Positions 1-7,973 of a stretch of 64,000 nt of DNA are shown here, in pieces (position 1 is the stretch's first letter; each line of letters begins with the position of its first letter). Source of the DNA: Pyrinomonadaceae bacterium (lineage in GTDB: Bacteria > Acidobacteriota > Blastocatellia > Pyrinomonadales > Pyrinomonadaceae); contig JAIBCC010000008.1 of assembly GCA_019694395.1 (NCBI GenBank), positions 114,501-178,500 of the forward strand. Direction: 5' to 3'. The notes under the pieces are model-generated. The model worked only from the letters and a program-made list of their open reading frames with translations, was not told the DNA's origin and ran no database searches. A program made the position numbers and the translations under genes.

Positions 1-120
1 AAGGGAAAGTTGAGATTCTGCAAATAAATCAATCAAAGGTCAAAAATCCAAAATCAAAGATCAAATCAAGATTATCACAGATGCCTTTCGCAATAAAAAA
101 TGCTATATTTTCCCAAAAGA
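1..120. other. Left-edge non-coding stretch
   Basis: No gene is supported here. It holds an iterated CAAA/TCAAA tract at 33-65 and then the leader of the AraC-type gene. A possible earlier ATG for that gene lies at 100, but neither it nor the ATG at 121 has a clear Shine-Dalgarno sequence. Confidence 0.5.
33..65. repeat. Short-period CAAA/TCAAA tract
   Basis: Imperfect iteration of a TCAAA/CCAAA word. It shares the 16-mer AAAATCAAAGATCAAA with a tract inside the tilS coding region at 19883-19922, so the same repeat family occurs both between and within genes. Confidence 0.7.
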
Positions 121-930
121 ATGAATCGAGCGATTGCCAAAACCAAACTCTTCGGCGAAAGTCTGCAAAAGCAGAAAGTTTCGGCGTTTACCTTGAGCGA
201 AAGATTCTACTCGCCTTTTTTCCACACGCCCAAACACGCTCACGAAAACGCTCTTTTTTGTTTGGTTGTAAACGGAAGTTATACAGAGACTTACGGCAAT
301 CGAAGTCTGCTCTGTTCGCCTTCAAACTTTCTTTTTCATGCCGGAGATTTTCCCCACGCTGAGCAGTATCACAAAAACGGCGGACACGCTTTTATCATCG
401 AAATTGAGAAGGATTGGCTTAAAAAGATTCGTGAGCAGATAGATTTTCCAAAGTTTTCGGTTGATTTTAAAAATGGGAATCTCCCGCAACTCGGGGCAAA
501 ACTTTATCACGAATTTCGCAGGTTTGATTCGCTCTCGCCAATGATAATTGAAGGCGTGATGCTCGAAATTGCCGGAGAAACTGCCCGCCAAACTTTTGAA
601 AAGAAAAACGCTTCACCGCTTTGGCTGAAACGGGTGGAAATTCTTTTGAAAGAAAGATTTAACGAACAAATTTCGTTAGCGGAAATTGCTGAATTCGTTC
701 AAATTCATCCCGTTCATCTCGCCCAAAGTTTCCGCAAATATCGAAACACAACAGTCGGAAATTACCTCCGCGAAATTCGTCTGGAAAACGCCAAAAAAGA
801 TTTGCTCGCAACCAAAAAATCTCTTTCCGAAATCGCTCTAAACAACGGATTCTCCGACCAAAGCCATTTTTCGAGACTTTTCAAACAAAAATTCGGCGTG
901 ACACCAAGCCAATTTCGGCAATGTATCTAA
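121..930 (+). CDS. AraC-family transcriptional regulator
   Basis: A 269-residue protein with the AraC architecture. The N-terminal half looks like a cupin-type ligand domain (HxP/GD-type segments around residues 45-110). The C-terminal ~100 residues carry the double helix-turn-helix: ISLAEIAEFVQIHPVHLAQS, then ALNNGFSDQSHFSRLFKQKF and the family signature FGVTPSQFR. I chose ATG 121 (MNRAIAKTK); ATG 100 would add seven residues. It is the first gene of a co-directional hydroxyproline cluster, so a role as its local activator is likely by position. Ligand and operator sites are not visible. The family call is firm; the target is inference. Confidence 0.88.
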   Translation: MNRAIAKTKLFGESLQKQKVSAFTLSERFYSPFFHTPKHAHENALFCLVVNGSYTETYGNRSLLCSPSNFLFHAGDFPHAEQYHKNGGHAFIIEIEKDWLKKIREQIDFPKFSVDFKNGNLPQLGAKLYHEFRRFDSLSPMIIEGVMLEIAGETARQTFEKKNASPLWLKRVEILLKERFNEQISLAEIAEFVQIHPVHLAQSFRKYRNTTVGNYLREIRLENAKKDLLATKKSLSEIALNNGFSDQSHFSRLFKQKFGVTPSQFRQCI

Positions 931-960
931 GTTTCCCTGTAGAACATTTAGAAATTTTTA

Positions 961-1023
961 TCCACAGATGCACACAGATTGATACAGATATTTTGAGATT
1001 TTTTTTCGCGTTTTTTCGCGGGC
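961..1023. repeat. Intergenic repeat, chimeric arms
   Basis: The left part (961-989) iterates an ACAGAT word. The right part (1004-1023) is a TTTCGCG...CGCGGGC arm of another subfamily. The two parts are not complementary, so this looks like a mosaic of two repeat types. It lies between the regulator and the epimerase gene. Confidence 0.7.
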
Positions 1024-1094
1024 AAAATCCTAACCCGATTCAAATTTCCTAATTTCATTCAATAATTTCGTGCAAAATCGAATAGAATCAATCT

Positions 1095-2024
1095 ATGCAA
1101 AGGATTCGCGTCATAGATTCACACACCGCAGGCGAGCCGACTCGCGTTGTCATCGCAGGTTTTCCTGATTTAGGAAACGGCACTGTTGCCGAAAGATTAG
1201 AAATTTTTAAGGCAAATTATGACCATTTGCGAAACGCGATTGTCAACGAACCACGCGGACATTCGGCGATTGTCGGAGCTTTATTGTGCGAATCCTCAGA
1301 CAAGACCTGCGATGCTGGAGTGATTTTTTTCAACAACGTCGGATTTTTAAAGATGTGCGGACACGGAACGATTGGTTTAATTAAAACGCTCGAATTTCTG
1401 GGCAAAATTTCAGTCGGCAAAACTCGTATCGAAACGCCGGTTGGAATCGTTGAAGCCGATTTGGACGCATATGGATTTGTGACAATTACTAATGTTCCGA
1501 GTTATCGCTACGCCAAAAATGTCGAGGTTGAAGTCGAAAATTTCGGCAAAGTTTACGGCGATATTGCTTGGGGTGGGAATTGGTTTTTCTTAATTGAAAA
1601 TCATCCGTTTGAATTAAAACTGAACAATTTACAGCAATTGACAGACTTTACGGCAAGCGTCCGTAACGCATTAGAAGCAAACAAAATTACTGGGAAAAAC
1701 GGACAAGAAATTGACCATATCGAAATTTTTTCCAAGTCCGAAAATGCTAACAGTCGAAACTTCGTTTTGTGTCCCGGCATCGAATACGACCGTTCACCAT
1801 GCGGAACAGGCACAAGTGCCAAGCTCGCTTGTCTTTACGAAGACGGCAAATTAAAGGAAGGCGAAATTTGGAAACAGGAAAGCATCATCGGCAGTCTTTT
1901 TGAAGGAAAAGTTCAAATCGCGGATGGCAAAATCATTCCACAAATTCGCGGAACAGCTTTTATTACAGCGGATAATGAATTGATTTTGGATGAAAACGAT
2001 CCTTTTAGATTTGGGGTAAGTTGA
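1095..2024 (+). CDS. 4-hydroxyproline 2-epimerase (proline racemase family)
   Basis: Converts trans-4-hydroxy-L-proline to cis-4-hydroxy-D-proline, the entry step of the bacterial hydroxyproline route; cytoplasmic. The 309-residue length fits the family. Both catalytic cysteines are present: Cys88 in KMCGHGTIG and Cys236 in DRSPCGTGTSAK. Two Cys mark a racemase/epimerase; the related trans-3-hydroxyproline dehydratases have Thr at the second position. The genes for the next steps (D-hydroxyproline dehydrogenase, deaminase, semialdehyde dehydrogenase) follow on the same strand, which favours 4-hydroxyproline over proline as substrate. The start has only weak SD support. Confident on family, fairly confident on substrate from context. 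Confidence 0.93.
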   Translation: MQRIRVIDSHTAGEPTRVVIAGFPDLGNGTVAERLEIFKANYDHLRNAIVNEPRGHSAIVGALLCESSDKTCDAGVIFFNNVGFLKMCGHGTIGLIKTLEFLGKISVGKTRIETPVGIVEADLDAYGFVTITNVPSYRYAKNVEVEVENFGKVYGDIAWGGNWFFLIENHPFELKLNNLQQLTDFTASVRNALEANKITGKNGQEIDHIEIFSKSENANSRNFVLCPGIEYDRSPCGTGTSAKLACLYEDGKLKEGEIWKQESIIGSLFEGKVQIADGKIIPQIRGTAFITADNELILDENDPFRFGVS

Positions 2025-2028
2025 TTTC

Positions 2029-2158
2029 ACCGCAGAGACGCGGAGACGCAGAGAAAGAATAATATTGTATTTGTTTGAATAAATTGAGCATTTCTTTTGG
2101 AGGTATTATTAAAAATTCCGAACTTCTCAAAAACTCCGCGTCTCCGCGTCTCTGCGGT
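2029..2158. repeat. Near-perfect dyad repeat, GAGACGC type
   Basis: Left arm 2029-2053 (begins ACCGCAGAGACGCGG) and right arm 2134-2158 (ends GTCTCTGCGGT) are reverse complements at 24 of 25 positions, with an 80-nt AT-rich loop. The right arm ends 11 nt before the ATG of the next gene. Confidence 0.92.
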
Positions 2159-2169
2159 TTATTTTTCTA

Positions 2170-3267
2170 ATGCAAACTTTCGACATTGCCATCATCGGAG
2201 CAGGAATCATCGGTGCGGCGTGTGCGAATCGGCTTGCGTCCGAAGGCTTGAGCGTTGCAATTATTGAATCACATGAGGTTGCGGGCGGAACGACTGCCGC
2301 CGGAATGGGGCATATCGTCGTGATGGACGACAACGAAGCCGAATTTGCTCTGACAAATTATTCCCAAAAACTTTGGAATGGATTTGCCGAGAAACTGCCC
2401 AAATCAGCCGAATACGAAAATTGCGGAACGATCTGGGTAGCTGCCGACGATGAAGAAATACAGGAAGTTTTTCGCAAGAAAGATTTTTACGAAAAACGCG
2501 GTGTTGAAACAGAAGTTTTAGACGAAAAATCTTTGCGTGAAGCCGAACCGAATTTGCGCGAAGGACTTTTAGGCGGATTATTGGTCAAAAACGACAGCGT
2601 AGTTTATCAGCCATTTGCAACTAATTTTCTGCTGGAAAGTTCAAACGCCAAAGTTTTTCTCGGCAAAAAAGCGGTAGAGATTAGTGAAAAAGGCGTTCGC
2701 TTGGAAGACTCTACTTTTATCGAGTCGAATAAAATAATCATTGCTGCCGGAATTTGGTCAAGCGAATTGTTGCAAGACATCAAAATCCGCAAGAAAAAAG
2801 GTCATTTGGTGATTACCGAACGCTATCCGAATTTCGTCAAACATCAGCTTGTCGAACTCGGATATTTGAAATCTGCACACGCCAGCGAAAGTGATTCAGT
2901 TGCCTTCAATGTCCAACCGCGAGCGACTGAACAAGTTTTGATCGGCTCATCCAGACAGTTTGATGTAGATGATAAAGCGATTGATTACAATCTTTTACGG
3001 CAAATGACGAATCGGGCATTTGAGTATATGCCGAGTTTGAAAAACCTTTCAGCCGTCAGAGTCTGGACAGGTTTTCGTCCTGCTACGCCCGACAATTTGC
3101 CTTATATCGGTCAGCATCCAAAACGCGAAAATGTTTATTTGGCGTGCGGACACGAAGGTTTGGGAATTACGACTTCGCTTGGAACGGCAGAAATTTTGAC
3201 GGACGAAATTATTGGGCGAGAATCGAAAATCGATCGAAAACCGTATTCGCCAAAGAGAATGATTTAG
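2170..3267 (+). CDS. D-hydroxyproline dehydrogenase, DAO-type FAD subunit
   Basis: A 365-residue D-amino-acid-oxidase-family flavoprotein with an N-terminal dinucleotide-binding motif (AIIGAGIIGAACA, residues ~7-19). The C-terminal segment RPATPDNLPYIG followed by CGHEGLGITTS is the usual second FAD-contacting region. In multi-subunit D-hydroxyproline dehydrogenases, such a chain oxidises cis-4-hydroxy-D-proline to 1-pyrroline-4-hydroxy-2-carboxylate together with a small ferredoxin-like chain and a second flavoprotein. Both follow here (3349 and 3693). No SD is visible; the start sits 11 nt after a repeat arm. Assignment to hydroxyproline rests on neighbours. Confidence 0.88.
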   Translation: MQTFDIAIIGAGIIGAACANRLASEGLSVAIIESHEVAGGTTAAGMGHIVVMDDNEAEFALTNYSQKLWNGFAEKLPKSAEYENCGTIWVAADDEEIQEVFRKKDFYEKRGVETEVLDEKSLREAEPNLREGLLGGLLVKNDSVVYQPFATNFLLESSNAKVFLGKKAVEISEKGVRLEDSTFIESNKIIIAAGIWSSELLQDIKIRKKKGHLVITERYPNFVKHQLVELGYLKSAHASESDSVAFNVQPRATEQVLIGSSRQFDVDDKAIDYNLLRQMTNRAFEYMPSLKNLSAVRVWTGFRPATPDNLPYIGQHPKRENVYLACGHEGLGITTSLGTAEILTDEIIGRESKIDRKPYSPKRMI

Positions 3268-3337
3268 TCACGAACAAACACGAAATTACGCAAAAATTGC
3301 ATTATTTTTTTCGCGTCATTTCGCGTCATTCGCGGGC
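3268..3337. repeat. Intergenic dyad repeat, CGCGAAA type
   Basis: Left arm 3268-3296 iterates ACACGAAA-like words; right arm 3309-3337 iterates TTTCGCGTCA and ends CGCGGGC. The arms are diverged but complementary in register. The right arm ends 11 nt before the next ATG at 3349. Confidence 0.8.
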
Positions 3338-3348
3338 AAAAGTAAAAA

Positions 3349-3585
3349 ATGATTGCTCTAACTATTAACAATCAAGAGGTTACAGTTTCCGAAGGAAGCA
3401 CCGTTGCCACCGCAATTTTTGCGAGTGACGCGGAAAGTTTTCGCCGTTCCGTTTCGGGCGAACCCCGTTTTCCTCTGTGCGGAATGGGAATTTGTTTTGA
3501 ATGTCGGGTAACAATTAACGGCGTGAAACATCAAAAAAGTTGCCAGATTTTGGCTGAAAATGGGATGCAGATTGAAACGGAATAA
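3349..3585 (+). CDS. Small [2Fe-2S] subunit of D-hydroxyproline dehydrogenase
   Basis: A 78-residue ferredoxin-like protein (Fer2_4 type). The cluster ligands are visible as Cys44, Cys49 and Cys52 in LCGMGICFEC and Cys65 in HQKSC. Such chains are the small (gamma) subunit of HcnABC/opine-oxidase-type dehydrogenases and pass electrons between the two flavoprotein subunits. Those subunits flank it here (2170-3267 and 3693-4928). The length is normal for a stand-alone subunit of this type. Confidence 0.9.
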   Translation: MIALTINNQEVTVSEGSTVATAIFASDAESFRRSVSGEPRFPLCGMGICFECRVTINGVKHQKSCQILAENGMQIETE

Positions 3586-3596
3586 AGAAAGAATTT

Positions 3597-3685
3597 ACCA
3601 CGGAGGCACAGAGAACACGGAGATTTTTTTAGAATCAAATTTAGAAATTTTCAAAAAAACTCTATGCGCTCTGTGTCTCTGTGGT
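3597..3685. repeat. Intergenic dyad repeat, CACAGAG type
   Basis: Left arm 3597-3623 (begins ACCACGGAGGCACAGAG) and right arm 3661-3685 (ends GTCTCTGTGGT) are largely complementary. The right arm ends 7 nt before the ATG at 3693. Confidence 0.88.
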
Positions 3686-3692
3686 GAGAAGA

Positions 3693-4928
3693 ATGAATAA
3701 AAGTGAAACTGAAATTTTAATCATCGGCGGCGGTGCGGCGGGACTTGCGGCGGCAGTTTCGGCTTCGGATAAAAAAGTTTTGGTTGTTGACGATAATCCG
3801 CGACTTGGCGGACAAATCTGGCGGGCGGAATTGGGTAAAATCAAATCACCCGAAGCGCGGGAATTAGTTGAAAAGATTGAGCAAAAACAAGTTTCGATTT
3901 TGAATAATGCAACAGTTTTTGGGCAAAAAGACGAACAAACTTTGCTTGCTGAAACGCCGAAAGGAACGGTTGAATTGAACTTTGCAAAATTGATTATCGC
4001 TACGGGCGCACGCGAAAGATTTTTGCCGTTTCCAAATTGGACTTTGCCAAATATTTTCGGGGCGGGCGGTTTGCAGGCTTTGGTAAAAAATGGATTATCG
4101 GTTGAGAATAAAAGAGTTGTAATCGCAGGAACGGGAGCGTTACTTTTGGTTGTTGCTGAATATTTGAAATTTAAAGGCGCAAAAGTTTTGTTGATCGCTG
4201 AACAGACATCGCAGGTCAAATTAGCGAAATTCGGCTTTGGTTTGATAACTCATCCGAAAAAAATTGCTCAGGCAATTTCGCTCAAAACCAAACTTTTTGG
4301 CGTGAAATATTTAACCGATTGTTACATCAAATCTGCGGAAGGAAAAGGCAAACTTGAAGCCGTAAATTTAACCCGGAACGGCAAAACTTGGAGAGTTGAA
4401 TGCGATATGTTGGCTTGTGGATTTCATCTTGTGCCGAATGTTGAACTCGCGCAAATGCTTGGCTGCAAAGTTGAAAACGGCTCCGTCAAAGTTGATGAAT
4501 TTCAACAAACTTCAACTGAAAACATCTTTTGTGCAGGCGAACCGACGGGAATTGGCGGGGTAGAAAAATCTTTGATAGAAGGAAAAATCGCCGGATTTTC
4601 AGTCACCGAAAACTTTGAAAAAGCGAAAGCCTTTTTTGCCGAAAGACTGAAAACGCAACGATTTGCAGATGTTTTGAACGAAACTTTTGCGTTGCGTGAT
4701 GAATTAAAAAATCTTCCTGATGCTCAAACAATCGTCTGCCGTTGCGAAGATGTTCGGTTTGGAGATTTGAAAAATTATGCTTCGTTTCGGGAAGCAAAAT
4801 TACAAACCCGTTGCGGAATGGGCAGTTGCCAGGGACGCATTTGCGGTGCGGCAACAGAGTTTTTATTTAACTGGAAAAATGATTCGGTCAGACCGCCGAT
4901 TTTTCCTGTGAAGTTAGAAAATTTATAA
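3693..4928 (+). CDS. D-hydroxyproline dehydrogenase, HcnB-like FAD/[2Fe-2S] subunit
   Basis: A 411-residue NAD(P)/FAD-dependent oxidoreductase. An N-terminal Rossmann motif (IIGGGAAGLAAA) and a second nucleotide-binding stretch (VVIAGTGALLLVVA, ~residue 150) are followed by a C-terminal BFD-like iron-sulfur module with VCRCEDV and RCGMGSCQGRICG. This matches the large subunit of hydrogen-cyanide-synthase/opine-oxidase-type dehydrogenases, the usual partner of the preceding [2Fe-2S] chain. I prefer ATG 3693 over the GTG at 3681, because the GTG lies inside the repeat arm. Family is firm; substrate is inferred from the cluster. Confidence 0.87.
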   Translation: MNKSETEILIIGGGAAGLAAAVSASDKKVLVVDDNPRLGGQIWRAELGKIKSPEARELVEKIEQKQVSILNNATVFGQKDEQTLLAETPKGTVELNFAKLIIATGARERFLPFPNWTLPNIFGAGGLQALVKNGLSVENKRVVIAGTGALLLVVAEYLKFKGAKVLLIAEQTSQVKLAKFGFGLITHPKKIAQAISLKTKLFGVKYLTDCYIKSAEGKGKLEAVNLTRNGKTWRVECDMLACGFHLVPNVELAQMLGCKVENGSVKVDEFQQTSTENIFCAGEPTGIGGVEKSLIEGKIAGFSVTENFEKAKAFFAERLKTQRFADVLNETFALRDELKNLPDAQTIVCRCEDVRFGDLKNYASFREAKLQTRCGMGSCQGRICGAATEFLFNWKNDSVRPPIFPVKLENL

Positions 4929-4935
4929 GAAATTT

Positions 4936-5026
4936 GCCCGCGAAATACGCTAAAAACGCGAAAAAGAAAACAAAACTTTTTGGAAAATTGTTTTATTTTT
5001 TAGCATGTTTCGTGTGTTTCGCGGGC
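4936..5026. repeat. Intergenic dyad repeat, GCCCGCGAAA type
   Basis: Left arm begins GCCCGCGAAATACGC at 4936; right arm ends GTGTTTCGCGGGC at 5026. The arms are complementary at the outer ends and iterate an ACGCGAAAA word inward. It is followed by a strong SD for the deaminase gene. Confidence 0.88.
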
Positions 5027-5046
5027 AACAAAAAGGAGCAAAATCA

Positions 5047-5934
5047 ATGGAATGGAAAGGCGTGATGCCTGCGATCACAACTTGTTTTGATGAAAACTTG
5101 AACATTGACCACGAATTTACGGCAAAGCACGTTAAATGGTTGGTCGAAAACGGCTGCACGGGAATTGTCTGCAACGGGAGTTTGGGCGAAGGCGCGACGC
5201 TTTCGTTTGAAGAAAAAGTTGCGCTTTGGAAAACTTGTGAAGCAGCGGTTGGCGACCAAGTGCCGATTGTGGCGGCGATTGCCTCGCTTTCAACTGCCGA
5301 TGCGGTCGCGCAAGCTAAAGCTGCCGAATCCGCAGGTTGCCAAGGTTTGATGGTTTTGCCTCCCTACGTTTATCGCGGAGACTGGCGCGAAATGAAATAT
5401 CACATCGCCGAAATTCTCAAAGCAACTCCCTTATCGTGTATGCTTTACAATAATCCAGTCGCTTACGGAACGGACTTTTTGCCTGAACAAATTGCGGAAT
5501 TAGCCGAAGAATTTCCAAACCTTCACGCGGTCAAAGAATCAAGCACAGACGTTCGCCGTGTGACTGCGATTCGCGCTCTGATTGGCGATAAATTATCAAT
5601 TTTAGTCGGTGTGGACGATGCGATTGTTGAAGGAATTGCGGCGGGTGCAACGGGTTGGATCGCAGGATTGGTCAGTGCTTTTCCGAAAGAATCGGTTGAC
5701 CTTTTCAACTATGCAATGAACGGGGAATCAGAAAAAGCGTTTGAACTTTATCGTTGGTTTTTGCCGCTTTTACGGCTCGACACCGTGCCAAAATTCGTCC
5801 AATTGATTAAACTTGTCCAAGAGAAAATCGGAATGGGAAGTGCCAGAGTCCGTCCGCCGAGAATGGAATTGGTCGGGCAGGAATTGGAAGAAACTTTGGC
5901 GATAATCGAAACGGCATTGGCTACAAAGCCTTAA
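5047..5934 (+). CDS. DapA-family deaminase, probable 1-pyrroline-4-hydroxy-2-carboxylate deaminase
   Basis: A 295-residue class I aldolase-type barrel of the DHDPS/N-acetylneuraminate lyase family. The Schiff-base lysine is Lys163 in HAVKESSTD and the catalytic tyrosine is Tyr134 in MLYNNPVAYG; NGSLGEGATLS is the carboxylate-binding loop. Some members of this fold deaminate 1-pyrroline-4-hydroxy-2-carboxylate to 2-oxoglutarate semialdehyde, exactly the step needed between the dehydrogenase genes upstream and the semialdehyde dehydrogenase downstream. The start at 5047 is set by an AAGGAG eight nucleotides upstream; the in-frame ATG at 5005 lies inside a repeat. True dihydrodipicolinate synthase is the alternative, less likely here. 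Confidence 0.88.
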   Translation: MEWKGVMPAITTCFDENLNIDHEFTAKHVKWLVENGCTGIVCNGSLGEGATLSFEEKVALWKTCEAAVGDQVPIVAAIASLSTADAVAQAKAAESAGCQGLMVLPPYVYRGDWREMKYHIAEILKATPLSCMLYNNPVAYGTDFLPEQIAELAEEFPNLHAVKESSTDVRRVTAIRALIGDKLSILVGVDDAIVEGIAAGATGWIAGLVSAFPKESVDLFNYAMNGESEKAFELYRWFLPLLRLDTVPKFVQLIKLVQEKIGMGSARVRPPRMELVGQELEETLAIIETALATKP

Positions 5935-5940
5935 AAATTA

Positions 5941-6223
5941 GCCACAGAGGACACAGAGAACACGGAGATTTTTAATGCAATTTGATTGGGAAGATGATTT
6001 TGAAATGGAAGTAAAAATTGAAAAAAATCAAGTTATACTTTGGGCAAATAAAGAAGGTTTAATCTCACTTGCTAATCATCTTCTTAAATTAAGCACAGAT
6101 GATTTTCCAAGCGGTTACCATTTTCATCTTGATCAATATAATTCTTTAGAAGACGGTTCGCACGAAATAATCATTGGCAAAAAGTAATCTTCTTTTCTCT
6201 GCGTTCTCTGTGTCCTCTGTGGC
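5941..6223. repeat. 28-bp inverted repeat flanking a small gene
   Basis: Left arm 5941-5968 (begins GCCACAGAGGACACAGAGAA) and right arm 6196-6223 match as reverse complements at 26 of 28 positions. Unlike the other dyads, the 227-nt interior is a complete gene (5975-6187). The left arm supplies a GGAG eight nucleotides before that gene's ATG. The right arm ends 11 nt before the aldehyde dehydrogenase ATG. Confidence 0.92.
5975..6187 (+). CDS. Imm32-like small protein
   Basis: A 70-residue protein. The pattern NKEGLISLANHLLKLS, then YHFHLDQYNSLEDGSHEIII, resembles the immunity-protein-32 (Imm32) family as I remember it. No toxin gene is adjacent, so an immunity role is not shown. It interrupts the hydroxyproline cluster between deaminase and dehydrogenase and is enclosed by the arms of a 28-bp inverted repeat, which suggests insertion as a unit. 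It uses the repeat-derived GGAG as SD. Function unknown; family call moderate. Confidence 0.7.
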   Translation: MQFDWEDDFEMEVKIEKNQVILWANKEGLISLANHLLKLSTDDFPSGYHFHLDQYNSLEDGSHEIIIGKK

Positions 6224-6234
6224 AAAATAAACTT

Positions 6235-7800
6235 ATGGAAATTACAGGAAAATCAATTATCGGTTTTAGTCGCGGCATCGAAAGCGACACAACATTTACG
6301 GCGTTTAATCCGGCAACGGGCGAAGCGGTTGAGCCGAATTTTTACTCGGCGAGTTTGGAGGAATTAAACAAAGCGTGCGAATTAGCTGAAAGTGCCAGAA
6401 TCGCTTTTGGCAAAGTTTCGGGTAAAGAAAAGGCGAAGTTTTTACGCCAAATTGCGGATAATATCGAGGCTTTGGGCGATGCTTTGATTCAGCGGGCAAC
6501 GCTCGAAACGGGTTTGCCAAATGCTCGTTTTGTGGGCGAACGTGGACGGACTTGCGCGGGGTTGCGAATGTTTGCCGATTTGGTGGAACGTGGCGATTGG
6601 GTTGATGCGCGGCTCGACACGCCGAATCCTGAGCGTCAGCCGATTCCGAAACCTGATGTTCGTTCAATGCTTCGTCCGCTGGGAACGGTGGCGGTTTTTT
6701 GTGCGAGCAATTTTCCGTTGGCTTATTCGGTGGCAGGCGGAGATACGGCTTCGGCTCTGGCGGCGGGTTGTCCGGTCATCGTCAACGCGCATTTTGCTCA
6801 TCCGGGAGTTGCTGAATTGGTTGGGTTGGCGGTATCAGAAGCGGTTAAAACCTGCGGATTGCCGGAAGGAGTTTTCAGTCTGATTTTCTCGAAAGGCTAC
6901 GAAATCGGACAGGCTTTGGTCAAAAATCCGCACGTTAAAGCAGTTGGTTTTACTGGCTCGCGTGTTGGCGGACGGGCATTGATGGATATTGCGGCGGCTC
7001 GTCCCGAACCGATTCCTGTTTACGCAGAAATGAGTTCGGTTAATCCGATCTTTATTTTGCCGTCGGCGATGGAGAAACATTTTGAGACGATTGCAGCAGG
7101 TTTACACGCTTCGGTCACGCTCGGAGCAGGGCAGTTTTGCACCAAACCGGGAATTGTTGTTTTGCCGGAAACTGAAGAAACTGAAATATTTACCAGCAAA
7201 TTTGGCGAGTTGATTGCTTATACTTCCAAGCATCCGCTTTTGACTGAAGGCATCCGCAATAATTTTGAGAAACTAAGTGCGGCGAGAAAAACTAAAATTA
7301 GTTCAGCCGAAAATGATTTGCAGGGATTTGATGTCAATGCTTCTGTTTTCCAGACCGATGCCGAAACTTTTCTGGCAGATTCAAGTCTCGAAGCCGAAAT
7401 TTTTGGACCAACTACGCTTTTGGTTAATTCAAATAAACGGGAAGAATTATTAGAAATCGCCCGAAAAATGGAGGGGCAATTAACCGCGACAATTCACGGA
7501 ACGCCGGAAGATTTGCTCGAATATGAGGATTTAATTGCGATTTTGGAAACGAAAGTCGGACGACTTATTTTTAACGGTTATCCGACCGGAGTTGAAGTTG
7601 GTGATGCGATGGTTCACGGCGGACCATATCCGGCAACTTCCGATTCACGGACAAGCGCAGTGGGGACTCGCGCCATCCGCCGTTTTTGCCGTTTTGTTGC
7701 TTTCCAGAATTTCCCGAATGGTGCGTTGCCTGATGAATTGAAAGACGAAAATCCGCTTGGAATTTCACGGTTGATTGATGGCAAATTGACTGAAAAATAA
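6235..7800 (+). CDS. 2-oxoglutarate (2,5-dioxopentanoate) semialdehyde dehydrogenase
   Basis: A 521-residue NAD(P)+-dependent aldehyde dehydrogenase that would oxidise 2-oxoglutarate semialdehyde to 2-oxoglutarate, the last step of hydroxyproline catabolism. The catalytic cysteine is Cys302 in LGAGQFCTKPG and the general base glutamate is in VYAEMSSVNP; GFTGSRVGGRAL is the cofactor-binding GxxxxG loop. Length, the SSVNP motif and the FCTKPG motif fit the type III KGSADH subgroup rather than generic betaine or succinate semialdehyde dehydrogenases. It is last of the cluster; the downstream spacer holds another dyad repeat that could end the transcript. Confidence 0.92.
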   Translation: MEITGKSIIGFSRGIESDTTFTAFNPATGEAVEPNFYSASLEELNKACELAESARIAFGKVSGKEKAKFLRQIADNIEALGDALIQRATLETGLPNARFVGERGRTCAGLRMFADLVERGDWVDARLDTPNPERQPIPKPDVRSMLRPLGTVAVFCASNFPLAYSVAGGDTASALAAGCPVIVNAHFAHPGVAELVGLAVSEAVKTCGLPEGVFSLIFSKGYEIGQALVKNPHVKAVGFTGSRVGGRALMDIAAARPEPIPVYAEMSSVNPIFILPSAMEKHFETIAAGLHASVTLGAGQFCTKPGIVVLPETEETEIFTSKFGELIAYTSKHPLLTEGIRNNFEKLSAARKTKISSAENDLQGFDVNASVFQTDAETFLADSSLEAEIFGPTTLLVNSNKREELLEIARKMEGQLTATIHGTPEDLLEYEDLIAILETKVGRLIFNGYPTGVEVGDAMVHGGPYPATSDSRTSAVGTRAIRRFCRFVAFQNFPNGALPDELKDENPLGISRLIDGKLTEK

Positions 7801-7835
7801 AGTTAATTAATATCAACTCAGGTTAAGAAGCTGAT

Positions 7836-7944
7836 GCCCGCAGAACACGCAGAAAAACGCGGAATATTTAAAACCTAATTGGAAAAACTCAAAAATTTTG
7901 GCGCATTAAATTTAATTTCCGCGATTTCCGTGTGCTCCGCGGGC
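7836..7944. repeat. Intergenic dyad repeat, GCCCGCAGA type
   Basis: Left arm begins GCCCGCAGAACACGC at 7836; right arm ends GTGTGCTCCGCGGGC at 7944. It lies between convergent genes, so here it could act as a terminator for either strand, although no long T tract is present. Confidence 0.82.
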
Positions 7945-7973
7945 AAATAATTTTTATCTCGGACTCAGGTCAA

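Noticed and set aside
3662-4219. 185-codon open frame on the minus strand
   Set aside because: It is antisense to the HcnB-like flavoprotein gene, whose motifs are clear, and shows no protein-like features.
5005-5046. Upstream in-frame start of the deaminase
   Set aside because: These codons lie in the right arm of a repeat, while an AAGGAG stands correctly before ATG 5047.
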